64,000 nt of DNA from Massilia sp. Root335 (GTDB lineage Bacteria; Pseudomonadota; Gammaproteobacteria; Burkholderiales; Burkholderiaceae_D): NCBI RefSeq assembly GCF_001425685.1, contig NZ_LMCY01000033.1, positions 12,339 to 76,338 of the forward strand. The letters run 5' to 3'. The first letter of the stretch is position 1, and every line of letters begins with the position of its first letter. Shown here piece after piece: positions 44,001 through 55,730 of this stretch. The notes under the pieces are model-generated. The model had not been told where the DNA came from. It did no database searches and saw nothing but the letters and a program-made list of their open reading frames with translations. Position numbers and translations under genes: made by a program.

Positions 44001-44948
44001 TTACTTGCCGGTATCGGTCGTTGCCCGCTCGATCGGGCAGTTGAGGGCGAGCATGCGCGCCAGCGGCATCGACGTGCGCAGGCGTTCGCGCCACCACTTG
44101 AGCGCGGCGCCTTCCTCGCCCGTGCGCCACGCCATGTACAGCGTCTCGTCCGGCTTGGGTTCCTCGACCTCTTTTTCGACGAGGCGGCCGGCGGCGATGT
44201 CGGCGCGGGCCCAGGCCTCGGGCAGGAAGCCGAAGCCGAGGCCCGCCAGCTGGAATTCGTATTTCGTCTGCATGTCGGGGACGGCCAGCGTGTCCTGGCC
44301 GAACAGCAGGCCCACGGTGCGCGCCTGCAGCACCCGGGCGGAATCCGCGACGGACACCGCGCGGTGCGCCGTCAGCTCCGCCTTGCCGAGCCGGTAGCGG
44401 ACCTGCGCCAGCGGGTGCGAAGGCGCGACGGCGAACACGAACGACATCGTGCCGAGCGGCTCGGCCGTGTAGCCGCCGCCGGACGGGCCTTCGCCGGCCG
44501 CGCCCACGAGCAGGTCGACGCGGCGGTCGAGCAGGCTTTCCCAGGTGCCGGCCAGGGCCTCGCGCACGATGCGCAGGCGGGTCTGGTCGGCCACGTCATA
44601 GAATGCCCGGATGTCGTCCTGCAGGCCGAGCGGCGCGAGCGCGGAATCCATGCCGATGGCGAATTCGGTCTCCCAGCCCGAAGCGACGCGGCGCACCCGG
44701 CTTTCCAGGTCGCCCGCCGCCTTGAGCAGGTAGCGGCCTTCCTTCAGCAGTTCCTCGCCCGCGGGCGTGAGGACGACGCGCGGGCCGAAGCGCTCGAACA
44801 GCTGCACGCCCAGGTCGTCCTCCAGCTTGGAGACGGTGTACGAGATCGTCGACGGCACGCGGTACAGTTCCTTCGCGGCGGCCGAGAAGCTGCCGCGGCG
44901 GGCGATGGTGTCGACGGTGAGGAGGGCGTCCAGGCTGAGTCTGAGCAT
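44001..44948 (-). CDS. LysR family transcriptional regulator
   Basis: Regulator of 315 residues with the helix-turn-helix at residues 15-60 (GSFSAAAKELYRVPSTISYT, then GVQLFERFGPRVVLTPAGEE) and an effector domain with FAVAPSHPLAQVRYRLGK. It is the last gene of a leftward run after the acyl-CoA ligase and the flavodoxin-fold reductase, 48 bases away, so it may be co-transcribed with them or control the nearby hydrolase. Unlike most LysR genes here it is not divergent from an obvious target. Confidence 0.9.
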   Translation of the reverse strand: MLRLSLDALLTVDTIARRGSFSAAAKELYRVPSTISYTVSKLEDDLGVQLFERFGPRVVLTPAGEELLKEGRYLLKAAGDLESRVRRVASGWETEFAIGMDSALAPLGLQDDIRAFYDVADQTRLRIVREALAGTWESLLDRRVDLLVGAAGEGPSGGGYTAEPLGTMSFVFAVAPSHPLAQVRYRLGKAELTAHRAVSVADSARVLQARTVGLLFGQDTLAVPDMQTKYEFQLAGLGFGFLPEAWARADIAAGRLVEKEVEEPKPDETLYMAWRTGEEGAALKWWRERLRTSMPLARMLALNCPIERATTDTGK

Positions 44949-44996
44949 GTGGGGGCTTGAAGGATCGGGGAGCGCATCGTATCAAAATTGCGCCGG

Positions 44997-45590
44997 TCAC
45001 GCCCACTTCGACAAGGTCCGGCCGATGCGCGCGCGGAATGCCTGCACCCGGTGCGGCGCGAGGGACTCGGCCCGGTACAGCGACAGCATCCCGAAGCGGC
45101 ACTGCGGCGCGCAGGTCCCCAGCAGCGCCGTTTTCAGGACGCGCTTCACGGGTTGCCGCAGCACCAGCCGGTCCACCCACCACGGCGAGCCCAGCGAGGT
45201 GATCGCCACGGCCTGGCGCAGCTTGCCGAGGCGCGGCCTGATCGGACCGAGGTCGCTGGCGTGGTCGTACGCGATGCCGGGCGCCCAGACGCGGTCGAAC
45301 CAGCCCTTCAGCATCGCCGGGAAGCCGAACCACCACGTCGGGAACACCAGCACGAGCGCCTCGGCGGCAAGCAGGTTGTCCACGTGCGGCGCCGTGGCCC
45401 TGCCGTCGAACGCGGGCCCGTAATACGACCCGCGTTCCGTCGCGGTCAACGCCGGCGCGAAGCCCGCGCCGTACAGGTCTTCGACGATCACGTCGTGGCC
45501 GTGGGCGGTCAGCGTGGAGATGGCGTGCTGCGCCAGCGCGCGGCACAAGCTGTCATGGACGGGGTGGGCGACGACGACGAGACACTTCAT
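44997..45590 (-). CDS. NAD(P)H-quinone oxidoreductase-like flavodoxin-fold protein
   Basis: Protein of 197 residues of the Flavodoxin_2 group (KefF/MdaB/NQO1-like). It opens with [19 protein letters not shown], has the FMN/FAD-contacting [20 protein letters not shown], and the loop [11 protein letters not shown]. These enzymes transfer two electrons from NAD(P)H to quinones, avoiding semiquinones. The start overlaps the stop of the acyl-CoA ligase gene (ATGA), so translation is coupled. Confidence 0.88.
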   Translation of the reverse strand: MKCLVVVAHPVHDSLCRALAQHAISTLTAHGHDVIVEDLYGAGFAPALTATERGSYYGPAFDGRATAPHVDNLLAAEALVLVFPTWWFGFPAMLKGWFDRVWAPGIAYDHASDLGPIRPRLGKLRQAVAITSLGSPWWVDRLVLRQPVKRVLKTALLGTCAPQCRFGMLSLYRAESLAPHRVQAFRARIGRTLSKWA

Positions 45591-47281
45591 GCGCGCTCCC
45601 CCAGCCCGAGTTCGTCCGCTGCCTGCCGGCGCAGCACGAACTTCTGGATCTTCCCCGTCACCGTCATCGGAAACCCGTCCACGAAGCGCACGTAGCGCGG
45701 GATCTTGTAGTGCGCGATCTGCCCCTGGCAAAAGGCGCGGATCTCGTCCGCGTCCGCCTGCTCGCCCGGCCGCAGCACGATGCAGGCGCACAGCTCCTCG
45801 CCATACTTCGGGTCGGGCACGCCGACGCACTGCACGTCCAGCACCTTCGGATGGCGGTACAGGAACTCCTCGACCTCGCGCGGATAGATATTTTCGCCGC
45901 CGCGGATCACCATGTCCTTTGCGCGCCCCACGATGCGGCAATAGCCGTCGGCGTCCAGCGTCGCCAGGTCGCCGGTGTGCATCCAGCCGGCCGGGTCGAT
46001 CGCTTCGCGCGTGTGCGCGTCGTCGTCCCAGTAGCCGAGCATGACCGAATAGCCGCGCGTGAGCAGCTCGCCCGTTGCGCCGCGCGGCACGATGCGCCCG
46101 TCGGCGTCGACGATCTTGACTTCCAGGTGCGGATGGATGCGCCCGACCGTGCCCACGCGGCACGCGGGCGGATCGTCGACCGCGGTCTGGAAGCTCACGG
46201 GCGACGTCTCCGTCATGCCGTAGGCGATCGTGATCTCGGCCATGTGCATCTGGCGCATCACGCGCTGCATCACTTCCGCCGGGCAGGGCGAGCCGGCCAT
46301 GATGCCCGTGCGCAGGCTCGCCAGGTCGAACGACGCGAACTCCGGATGGTCGAGCAGCGCGATGAACATCGTCGGCACGCCGTGCAGCGCCGTGCAGCGC
46401 TCGGCCTGCACGGTGGCCAGCACCGCGCCCGCGTCGAAGCCTTCGCCCGGATAGACCATCGCCGCGCCGTGCGTCATGCACGCCAGGTTCCCCAGCACCA
46501 TGCCGAAGCAGTGGTACAGCGGGACGGGGATGCACAGGCGGTCGCGCTCCGTCAGGCGCATGGCCTCGCCGATGAAGAAGCCGTTGTTGAGGATGTTGTG
46601 GTGCGTGAGCGTGGCCCCTTTCGGCGCGCCCGTCGTGCCGGACGTGAACTGGATGTTGACGGGATCGTCGAACTGCAGCGTGCGCGCGACGTCCGCCAGG
46701 CGCGCGAAGTCGGCCGGGCCGGCGCCTTGCGCCACCGTGTCGAAGTCCAGCATGCCCGGGGTCGAGCCTGGCCCCAGGCGGATCACGTGGCGCAGCTCGG
46801 GCAGGCGCGCGGCGCGCAGGTCGCCGGGCGCAGGATGGGGCGCATGCGCGTCCAGTTCCGGCACGAGGTCGCGCAGCATGCCGAGGTAGTCGCTGGACTT
46901 GAAGCCGGGCGCCAGGATCAGCGCGCGGCAGCCGACCTTCGCCAGCGCGTATTCCAGTTCGGCGCGCCGGTAGGCCGGGTTGATGTTGACCATGACGAGG
47001 CCGGCCTTCGCGGTCGCGAACTGCGTGAGCACCCATTCCGCGCGGTTCTGCGACCAGATGCCCACGCGGTCGCCGGGATCGAGGCCCAGGCCCAGCAGGC
47101 CGGCCGCGAGGCGGTCGGCCCGCTCGCGCAGCTCGCGCCAGCCCCAGCGCACGCCCTGGTGCGGCACGACGAGGGCGTCGCGCCCGGGGAAGCGTGCGGC
47201 GACGCGGTCGAGGTGCGCGCCGATCGTGTCGCCGATGAGGGGGACCGGGTGCGCTCCGTGGACGTAGCTGGCCTGCTCCAT
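45587..47281 (-). CDS. AMP-binding acyl-CoA synthetase
   Basis: Adenylate-forming ligase of 564 residues. The P-loop-like motif [20 protein letters not shown], the aromatic gate region [15 protein letters not shown], and the hinge and C-terminal motifs ([20 protein letters not shown], then [20 protein letters not shown]) are intact, ending in the catalytic Lys region [12 protein letters not shown]. It activates a fatty or aromatic acid to its CoA ester in the cytoplasm; the chain length is open. GGAG lies ahead of ATG 47281. It leads a leftward operon with the flavodoxin-fold reductase and perhaps LysR. Confidence 0.93.
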   Translation of the reverse strand: MEQASYVHGAHPVPLIGDTIGAHLDRVAARFPGRDALVVPHQGVRWGWRELRERADRLAAGLLGLGLDPGDRVGIWSQNRAEWVLTQFATAKAGLVMVNINPAYRRAELEYALAKVGCRALILAPGFKSSDYLGMLRDLVPELDAHAPHPAPGDLRAARLPELRHVIRLGPGSTPGMLDFDTVAQGAGPADFARLADVARTLQFDDPVNIQFTSGTTGAPKGATLTHHNILNNGFFIGEAMRLTERDRLCIPVPLYHCFGMVLGNLACMTHGAAMVYPGEGFDAGAVLATVQAERCTALHGVPTMFIALLDHPEFASFDLASLRTGIMAGSPCPAEVMQRVMRQMHMAEITIAYGMTETSPVSFQTAVDDPPACRVGTVGRIHPHLEVKIVDADGRIVPRGATGELLTRGYSVMLGYWDDDAHTREAIDPAGWMHTGDLATLDADGYCRIVGRAKDMVIRGGENIYPREVEEFLYRHPKVLDVQCVGVPDPKYGEELCACIVLRPGEQADADEIRAFCQGQIAHYKIPRYVRFVDGFPMTVTGKIQKFVLRRQAADELGLGERA

Positions 47282-47472
47282 GCCTGTCTCCTGTTTTTGA
47301 CCTTTCGACACAGTGTAGCGTCCGCGCACGGTCCGTTATTATCGAAAAAATCGATCATAGACCATGAAACAACTCGTTTTCCATCCCGCCCCGCAACGAC
47401 CATAATGCTTTCCATGGAAACGCGCTTTCGACGGCAAGCCGGCGAGACGGCAGAGCCCGCGAAGCGCAGTGT

Positions 47473-47489
47473 GTTCGAACCGTTCGAAC
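47473..47489. promoter_or_regulatory. two adjacent GTTCGAAC palindromes before the first pirin gene
   Basis: GTTCGAAC occurs at 47473-47480 and again at 47482-47489, separated by one C. Each 8-mer is its own inverse complement. The pair ends 30 bases before the pirin ATG at 47520, a position suited to repression. The regulator is unknown. Confidence 0.5.
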
Positions 47490-47519
47490 GCAGGACTTGA
47501 CAATCACAGGGAGAACATC

Positions 47520-48221
47520 ATGCTGAAAGTACGTAAAAGCGCGGATCGCGGTGTCGCCAGTTTCGGCTGGCTGCGCTCGCAGCACACCTTCTCGTTCGGC
47601 CACTACCACGACCCGGCGCACATGAACGTCGGGCCGCTGCGGGTGATCAACGAGGACCGCGTGGCCCCCGGCCGCGGCTTCGACCCGCACAGCCACAAGA
47701 ACATGGAGATCATCTCCTATGTGCTGGACGGCGCGCTGGAGCACAAGGACAGCATGGGCAACGGTTCCGTCCTGCGCTACGGCGACGTGCAGCGCATGAG
47801 CGCCGGCACGGGCGTCACCCACAGCGAGTACAACCACTCGGCGACGGCGCCCGTGCACTTCCTGCAGATCTGGGTGATCCCGTCCGAGACCGACGGCGCG
47901 CCGGGCTACGAAGAGAAGCACTTCGATGCGGATTCGAAGCGCGGCCGGCTGCGCCTGATCGCGTCGAACGACGGCCGCGACGGCTCCGTCTCGCTGCGCC
48001 AGGACGCCGCCATCTTCGCGACGATCCTGGACGGCGGCGACCGCGCCGACCATGCGCTGCTGCCGGGCCGCCAGGCATACGTGCAGGTGGCGCGGGGCAG
48101 CGTGACGGTGAACGGCTGCGTGCTCGGCGCCGGCGACGCCGTCGAGATCGGCGGGGAAGCGGTCGTCGCGCTGGCGGACGCGCAGGATGCCGAAGTGCTG
48201 CTGTTCGACCTGCCGGCCTGA
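47520..48221 (+). CDS. pirin family protein (YhaK-like)
   Basis: Bicupin protein of 233 residues. The N-terminal cupin holds the metal ligands in RGFDPHSHKNMEIISYVLDG and the later Glu/His in GTGVTHSEYNHS, as in YhaK and quercetinase-type pirins. The second cupin is degenerate. YhaK-type proteins respond to or relieve oxidative and electrophile stress, sometimes with dioxygenase activity. GGGAG precedes ATG 47520. It is followed by OsmC and a second pirin on the same strand. Confidence 0.9.
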   Translation: MLKVRKSADRGVASFGWLRSQHTFSFGHYHDPAHMNVGPLRVINEDRVAPGRGFDPHSHKNMEIISYVLDGALEHKDSMGNGSVLRYGDVQRMSAGTGVTHSEYNHSATAPVHFLQIWVIPSETDGAPGYEEKHFDADSKRGRLRLIASNDGRDGSVSLRQDAAIFATILDGGDRADHALLPGRQAYVQVARGSVTVNGCVLGAGDAVEIGGEAVVALADAQDAEVLLFDLPA

Positions 48222-48365
48222 ACCCGGCACGTATTTCGAAGTCAAACACGACCGCGCCACGCCGTGCCGCCAGGGGCGCGGCGTGAACCCGGTACAATCA
48301 GTCCGCAACCTGTGCATACGGGCGGCGGACATCCACGCAAACGCATGAGACGAGGAGAACAGGCC

Positions 48366-48749
48366 ATGGAAGTGACGACGCATCGCGGTACGGGACCGCT
48401 GCAGCAGGTGATCGAGATCGGACCGCACCGCATCCTGACGGACGTGAAGCCGGAATTCGGCGGCGAGGACAGCGGCCCGGAACCGCACGACATCCTGGCG
48501 GCCGCGCTGGCGGCGTGCACGACGCTCACCGTGAGCCTGTACGCGAAGCGCAAGGGCTATGCGCTGGACGAGGTCAAGGTCTCGATCCGGCATGGCCAGG
48601 AAGGCGCGGCCTACGGCCTGCACCGCACCATCGAATACATCGGCGCGCTGGACGACGACACCAAGGCCCGGCTCACCGACATCGCCAACAAATGCCCGGT
48701 GCACAAGACCTTGTCGGGCACCATCCAGATCACCACGGAGGCCATCTGA
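48366..48749 (+). CDS. OsmC family peroxiredoxin-like protein
   Basis: Protein of 127 residues of the OsmC/Ohr fold with both redox Cys in place: one in AAALAACTTLTVSLYAKRK and the other in NKCPVHKTLSGTI. Family members reduce organic hydroperoxides using thiols. The gene is one base from the second pirin gene and follows the first, giving a small oxidative-stress unit. A GGAGAAC block lies ahead of the ATG. Confidence 0.9.
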   Translation: MEVTTHRGTGPLQQVIEIGPHRILTDVKPEFGGEDSGPEPHDILAAALAACTTLTVSLYAKRKGYALDEVKVSIRHGQEGAAYGLHRTIEYIGALDDDTKARLTDIANKCPVHKTLSGTIQITTEAI

Positions 48750-48750
48750 C

Positions 48751-49683
48751 ATGAGCACGTTCGACCAAGGGAATAATGAGAGCGGCGTGGAAACCATCGT
48801 CGTCCCGCGCACGCACGACCTGGGCGGCGGCTTCGAAGTGCGGCGCGCGCTGCCGCACAAGGACCGGCGCATGGTCGGCCCGTTCGTCTTCCTCGACCAG
48901 ATGGGACCGCACGTGTTCCACGCCGGCGAAGGGATCGACGTGCGCCCGCATCCGCACATCGGCCTGGCCACCGTCACGTACCTGCTGGACGGCCAGATCC
49001 GCCACCGCGACAGCCTCGGCACCGTGCAGGACATCAAGCCGGGCGAAGTGAACTGGATGACGGCCGGGAAGGGCATCGTCCACTCCGAGCGCACCGGTCC
49101 GGACGTGCGCGCCGCCGGCTCCAACCTGTTCGGCCTGCAGTGCTGGGTGGCGCTGCCGCAGGCGCAGGAAGAATGCGATCCGGCCTTTTCGCACACGGGC
49201 GCGGGCGACCTGCCGATCCTCGACGGCGACGGCGCCACCGCGCGCATCATCGCGGGCAGCTATTTCGGCAAGACGTCGCCGGTGCCGGTGCAATCGCCGC
49301 TGTTCTACGTCGACCTGGCGCTGCAGCCGGGCGCGCGGCTGACGCTGCCGGCCGAATATCCGGAGCAGGCGCTGTACGTGGTCGACGGCACGCTCGACCT
49401 GGGCCGCGACGGCCGCTTCGAACAGGGCCAGCTGCTCGTGCTGAAGCCCGGCGCCGTCGTCACGCTGGCGGCGACGGCAAACCGGGGCGCGCGCGTGATG
49501 CTGCTGGGGGGAGAGCCGATGGACGGCCCGCGCTACCTGACGTGGAATTTCGTGTCCAGTTCGGCCGACCGCATCGAGCAGGCGAAGGAAGACTGGAAAG
49601 CCCAGCGCTTCCCGCACGTGCCGGGCGAGAACGAATTCATTCCGCTCCCCGACCTGCCGGGACGGCCGGTGCGCTATCCCTGA
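48751..49683 (+). CDS. pirin family protein
   Basis: Bicupin protein of 310 residues, the typical full pirin length. The first cupin has the Fe ligands in VRPHPHIGLATVTYLLDG and GKGIVHSER; the second cupin and the pirin C-terminal domain (VMLLGGEPMDGPRYLTWNFV) are complete. It starts directly after the OsmC stop codon and should be co-translated. Bacterial pirins interact with metabolic enzymes or act as quercetinases; the role here is open. Confidence 0.92.
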   Translation: MSTFDQGNNESGVETIVVPRTHDLGGGFEVRRALPHKDRRMVGPFVFLDQMGPHVFHAGEGIDVRPHPHIGLATVTYLLDGQIRHRDSLGTVQDIKPGEVNWMTAGKGIVHSERTGPDVRAAGSNLFGLQCWVALPQAQEECDPAFSHTGAGDLPILDGDGATARIIAGSYFGKTSPVPVQSPLFYVDLALQPGARLTLPAEYPEQALYVVDGTLDLGRDGRFEQGQLLVLKPGAVVTLAATANRGARVMLLGGEPMDGPRYLTWNFVSSSADRIEQAKEDWKAQRFPHVPGENEFIPLPDLPGRPVRYP

Positions 49684-49700
49684 ACCGAGCCCTGAACTGA

Positions 49701-51953
<2,253 letters not shown>

Positions 51954-51967
51954 CGCCGGCCGGCGGC

Positions 51968-52531
51968 TCAGTCCTCGCGCGGCGCGGGTTGCAGCGCGGC
52001 GCGCACGGCCGCGAGAATGTTGTCCGAGGCGGCGCGGTCGGACACGGCGCGCGCCAGCGTGAGGGCGCCGACCATCGCGGCGAGCGCAACGAGGCCTTCG
52101 TCGCCGGGAGCGGCCGCGAGGTTGCAGTCGGCCAGCAATGCCGTCATGCGCGCCACCATCGCGTCGGCGGTGGCGCTGGGCTGGCCGCGCAGGCCCAGTT
52201 CCGCGGCCAGCGTGGGCAGCGGACAGCCTTCGCCCGGTTCGTCGCGGTGTTGTGCGGACAGGTAGTGGTCGATGACGGCGCGCGCCGGCGGGTCGGCGGC
52301 CGGCGGCGCCTGCCAGCGTTCGAGCGTCTGCTCGGCTGCGGCTTCCAGCGAGGCCTGCACGAGCGCGTCCTTGGATTCGAAGTGGGCGTAAAAGCCGCCG
52401 TGGGTCAGGCCGAGCGCCTTCATGAGCGGCACCAGGCCGGTGCCCTCGATGCCGTCCTTGCGGAAGCGGCGCGCGGCTTCGCCGATGATGCGCTGGCGCG
52501 TTTCGGCCTTATGGTTACTCGTGTAACGCAT
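51968..52531 (-). CDS. TetR family transcriptional regulator
   Basis: Regulator of 187 residues: the helix-turn-helix is at residues 10-55 (RQRIIGEAARRFRKDGIEGT, then LMKALGLTHGGFYAHFESKD), and the ligand domain resembles the TetR_C_33/NemR-like group (Cys in DEPGEGCPLPTLAAELG could be a redox or electrophile sensor). ATG 52531 puts the DNA-binding helices at the N-terminus; the frame runs further upstream, but not in a family-like way. Its stop is 15 bases from that of the aldo/keto reductase. Confidence 0.9.
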   Translation of the reverse strand: MRYTSNHKAETRQRIIGEAARRFRKDGIEGTGLVPLMKALGLTHGGFYAHFESKDALVQASLEAAAEQTLERWQAPPAADPPARAVIDHYLSAQHRDEPGEGCPLPTLAAELGLRGQPSATADAMVARMTALLADCNLAAAPGDEGLVALAAMVGALTLARAVSDRAASDNILAAVRAALQPAPRED

Positions 52532-52663
52532 GCTTATGGGTCGGTATGCAGTAATCGAATGCGGTCCGTGCGGCCGGGAGCGACGGACCCGCTGGCAACG
52601 GATGTGCTCATGAAATTTGGCAACGTTCCGTGTCACGATTGTAAGGCTTTGCGTGGGATTCCA

Positions 52664-52703
52664 CAATTCCGGCCATCGATTTTGACGAAATTTGCCGGAA
52701 TTG
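52664..52703. repeat. 10-bp inverted repeat in the tetR upstream region
   Basis: CAATTCCGGC (52664-52673) and GCCGGAATTG (52694-52703) are exact inverted copies around 20 bases that contain a further ATTT/AAAT pair. It lies in the 241-base gap between tetR and the GGDEF-EAL gene, both read leftward, so it could be an operator for tetR or a hairpin at the end of the upstream transcript. No T-tract follows. The rest of the gap holds nothing recognised. Confidence 0.5.
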
Positions 52704-52772
52704 GTGTTGCGTCCCGGCATATCTACGGGCCGCACAGCCATTTTACGATATAAAAACGATAGCGTTCCGCGC

Positions 52773-54689
52773 TTATTTGGCCGCGGCGGCCGCCGGCGCC
52801 GTTTCCGCACCGTGGGATGCGGCCGCCGCCCCGTGCCGCCGCAGGTACGCGGCGCAGGCGTCGGCGTCGAGCGGCTTGCTGAAATAGTCGCCTTGGATCT
52901 GGTCGCAGCCCGCGCTGCGCAGCGCGGCCAGCTGGCCGTCCGTCTCGACGCCCTCGGCGATGACGTCCAGGTGCAGCGTGTGCGCCATGGCGATGATCGC
53001 CTTCACCATCGCCAGCGATTCGGCGCTCTGGTGCACGTCGAGGACGAAGGAGCGGTCGACCTTGAGCTTGTCGACGGGCAGGCGCTTGAGGTAGCTGAGG
53101 CTCGAATAGCCGGTGCCGAAATCGTCGATGCTGAGTGTGGTGCCGAGTTCGCGCAACTGGCGCATCAGGTCCGCGGTGCGGCCCGGGTCGTCCATCGAGA
53201 TGCTTTCCGTGAGTTCCAGTTCGAGCAGGCGCGGGGGCAGGCCGGATTCGCGCAGGACCGTGCCGACGAGCGCCACGACGTCCGTGCCGAGGAACTGTTT
53301 GCCCGACAGGTTGACGGCCACCGGCACGTCCGGCACGCCGGCGTCGCTCCAGGCGCGGCGCTGGGCCACGGCCGCGCGCAGCACCCATTCGCCGATCGGC
53401 ACGACGAGGCCGGATTCCTCGGCGATCGGGATGAATTCGGCCGGCGAGATCGCGCCGTGCTCCGGATGCTTCCAGCGCACGAGCACTTCGAGGCCGGCCA
53501 CGGCGCCCGTGCGCAGGTCGGTCTTGGGCTGGTAGTTCAGCGACAGCTCGTTGCGTTCGATGGCATGGCGCAGCTGGTTTTCCAGCGTGAGCTTGCGCTG
53601 CAGCGCCTGGCTCAGTTCTTCCGAATAGCGCTGGATCTGGCCGCCGCCCAGCGCCTTGGCGCGGCGCACGGCCATCGTCGCGTTGTTGAGCAGGACGTCG
53701 CCGTCGGCGCCGTCTTCCGGGAAGATGGCGTAGCCGATGCTGCACGTGAGCGGGATCGCGCCGCCGGCCGTCTTGAATTCCCGCGTGACGGACTGCAGCA
53801 ACTGGCGCAGGCGGTCGCGCGCCACGCTGTCGTCGCCCAGGCCGGGCAGCAGCAGGACGAATTCGTCGCTGCCCGCGCGCGCCAGCAGGTCGCCCGGCCG
53901 CAGCAGGTTCTGCAGGCTCCACGTGATTGCGACGAGGGCCTTGTCGCCCGCGTGGTGGCCCAGCAGCTCGTTGAGGCGCTTGAACTTGTCGACGTTGACC
54001 GTCGCGATGAGCGTGTGGCCGCCGTCGTGCTTCCATTTATCGAGGTTGTCGGCGATGGTCTTCACGAGCACCTGGCGGTTCGCGAGGCCCGTCAGCATGT
54101 CGTGCGTGAGCAGGAACTCGACCTGGCCGGCGGCCGCCGCCAGTTCGGGATTCGCGTTGTCGACGTAGACGTGCGAGCGCAGCGACTGCGCGGCCGCGGC
54201 CAGCTGGCGGAAGTGGATCAGCTGTTCCGTCATGCGCGCCAGGTCGCGCAGGATGTCGAGTTGTTCCTCGGTGAGCGTGCGCGGCACGCGGTCGAGGACG
54301 CACAGGGTCCCCAGCGGCATCCGGTCGATCGAGTACAGTTGCACGCCCGCGTAAAACCGGATGTGCGGCGGGTTCACGACCATCGGATTGTCGGCGAAGC
54401 GCGCGTCCTTCGTCGCGTCCGGGACGATCAGCGGTTCGTGGTCGAGGATCGCATGGCCGCAGAACGAGATCTCGCGCCGCGTGCCTGTCATGTCGATGCC
54501 GCAGCGCGACTTGAACCATTGGTCTTCCTTGTCGACCAGCGACACGAGCGCGATCGGCATGTCGAGGAGCCGGCTGGCCATGCGGGTGATGCGGTCGAAG
54601 GCGTCTTCCGGCGCGCTGTGGAGGAGGCGGGTGGCGTGCAGCGCCGTCAGCCGGCGCGCTTCGTCGAGCGGGATGGATGGGGTCTGCAT
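52773..54689 (-). CDS. GAF-GGDEF-EAL cyclic-di-GMP enzyme
   Basis: Soluble protein of 638 residues. A GAF sensor domain (about 20-165; MASRLLDMPIALVSLVDKED) precedes a diguanylate cyclase domain whose signature reads RAGSDEF, GSDEF in place of GGDEF, and an EAL domain that begins with EVLVRWKHPEHG and has NLSGKQF, ELTES and DDFGTGYSSLSYLKRLP. The EAL ligands look complete, so c-di-GMP hydrolysis is likely; the altered GGDEF may be weak, inactive or a GTP sensor. The start is ATG 54689 with a poor Shine-Dalgarno. The neighbours do not point to a target. Confidence 0.92.
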   Translation of the reverse strand: MQTPSIPLDEARRLTALHATRLLHSAPEDAFDRITRMASRLLDMPIALVSLVDKEDQWFKSRCGIDMTGTRREISFCGHAILDHEPLIVPDATKDARFADNPMVVNPPHIRFYAGVQLYSIDRMPLGTLCVLDRVPRTLTEEQLDILRDLARMTEQLIHFRQLAAAAQSLRSHVYVDNANPELAAAAGQVEFLLTHDMLTGLANRQVLVKTIADNLDKWKHDGGHTLIATVNVDKFKRLNELLGHHAGDKALVAITWSLQNLLRPGDLLARAGSDEFVLLLPGLGDDSVARDRLRQLLQSVTREFKTAGGAIPLTCSIGYAIFPEDGADGDVLLNNATMAVRRAKALGGGQIQRYSEELSQALQRKLTLENQLRHAIERNELSLNYQPKTDLRTGAVAGLEVLVRWKHPEHGAISPAEFIPIAEESGLVVPIGEWVLRAAVAQRRAWSDAGVPDVPVAVNLSGKQFLGTDVVALVGTVLRESGLPPRLLELELTESISMDDPGRTADLMRQLRELGTTLSIDDFGTGYSSLSYLKRLPVDKLKVDRSFVLDVHQSAESLAMVKAIIAMAHTLHLDVIAEGVETDGQLAALRSAGCDQIQGDYFSKPLDADACAAYLRRHGAAAASHGAETAPAAAAAK

Positions 54690-54779
54690 GGCATGTCTTG
54701 TTCGGGTCGGTTCAGACACATTCTGCCACGGTCGGCAAACTGGAGGCACGAGCTTGGCGCGGCGTTGCCGCCGGGAAGG

Positions 54780-55679
54780 TCAAGCCGTCCTGAACCGCTG
54801 CACGAGCCAGTCCGCGAACACGCGCACGCGGGCCGACAACTGGCGCGCCTGCGGGTACAGCACGGAGACGGGGATCGTCGGCGGCGGCACGTCCGCGAGC
54901 ACCTCGACGAGCTGCCCCGCCGCCAGCTGTTCGGCGACGCGGTAGCGCGGCACCTGCACGAGCCCCAGGCCCGCGAGGGCCGCCGCCGTATAGGCTTCCG
55001 TGCCCGTGACCGAGACGACGCCGGGCGGCGTCGCCAGTTTCAGTCCCGTGTCCGTCATGAATTCCAGCGGATACGGCCGGCCCGTCGCCGTCGACACGTA
55101 ATGGACCGCCTGGTGGCGCGCGAGGTCGGCCAGCGCCGCGGGCACGCCCAGGCGGTCCAGGTAGGCGGGACTGGCCACCGTCACCTGTTCCAGGTCGGCC
55201 GCGCGCCGCGCCACCATCGACGAATCGTGCAGCTGGCCCGCGCGCAGCACGCAGTCGACGCCTTCGCGCACGAGGTCGACGAGGCGGTCGTCCTCGCCCA
55301 CGTGCAGCTGGATGCGCGGATAGCGGGCGAGGAACGCGGGCAGCGCGGGAAACACGAAGTAGCGCGCCAGCGTCGGCTGCAGGTTCACGCGCAACAGGCC
55401 GGCGGGCTCGCTGCCGCGGAACGCATCCTCCGCCTCGTCGAGGTCGGCCAGCAGGCGCACGCAGCGTTCGTAGTACGCGGCGCCGTCCTGCGTGGGCGCG
55501 ACGGCGCGCGTGGTGCGTTCCAGCAGCCGCGTGCCGAGCCGGTTTTCCAGCCGCTTGATGGCGTTGGTGGCGGTGGCGCGCGGGATCAGGAGATCCTCGG
55601 CAGCCTGCGTGAAGCTGCGGCGCTCCACGATGCGCACGAAAATCTGCATCTCCTGGAACCGGTCCATCTGCGTCGCCAT
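54780..55679 (-). CDS. LysR family transcriptional regulator
   Basis: Regulator of 299 residues with helix-turn-helix RSFTQAAEDLLIPRATATNA followed by RLGTRLLERTTRAVAPTQDG and an effector domain of the CrgA/DmlR-like group. ATG 55679 is chosen because GGAGG lies 8 bases ahead; a GTG at 55688 is the alternative. It lies 51 bases after the SDR gene on the same strand and may be co-transcribed with it. Confidence 0.92.
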   Translation of the reverse strand: MATQMDRFQEMQIFVRIVERRSFTQAAEDLLIPRATATNAIKRLENRLGTRLLERTTRAVAPTQDGAAYYERCVRLLADLDEAEDAFRGSEPAGLLRVNLQPTLARYFVFPALPAFLARYPRIQLHVGEDDRLVDLVREGVDCVLRAGQLHDSSMVARRAADLEQVTVASPAYLDRLGVPAALADLARHQAVHYVSTATGRPYPLEFMTDTGLKLATPPGVVSVTGTEAYTAAALAGLGLVQVPRYRVAEQLAAGQLVEVLADVPPPTIPVSVLYPQARQLSARVRVFADWLVQRFRTA

Positions 55680-55730
55680 GCGTGCCACCTCCCGGCCGGC
55701 ATTATACGGTGCGCGCGCAGGCCGGTCGCC

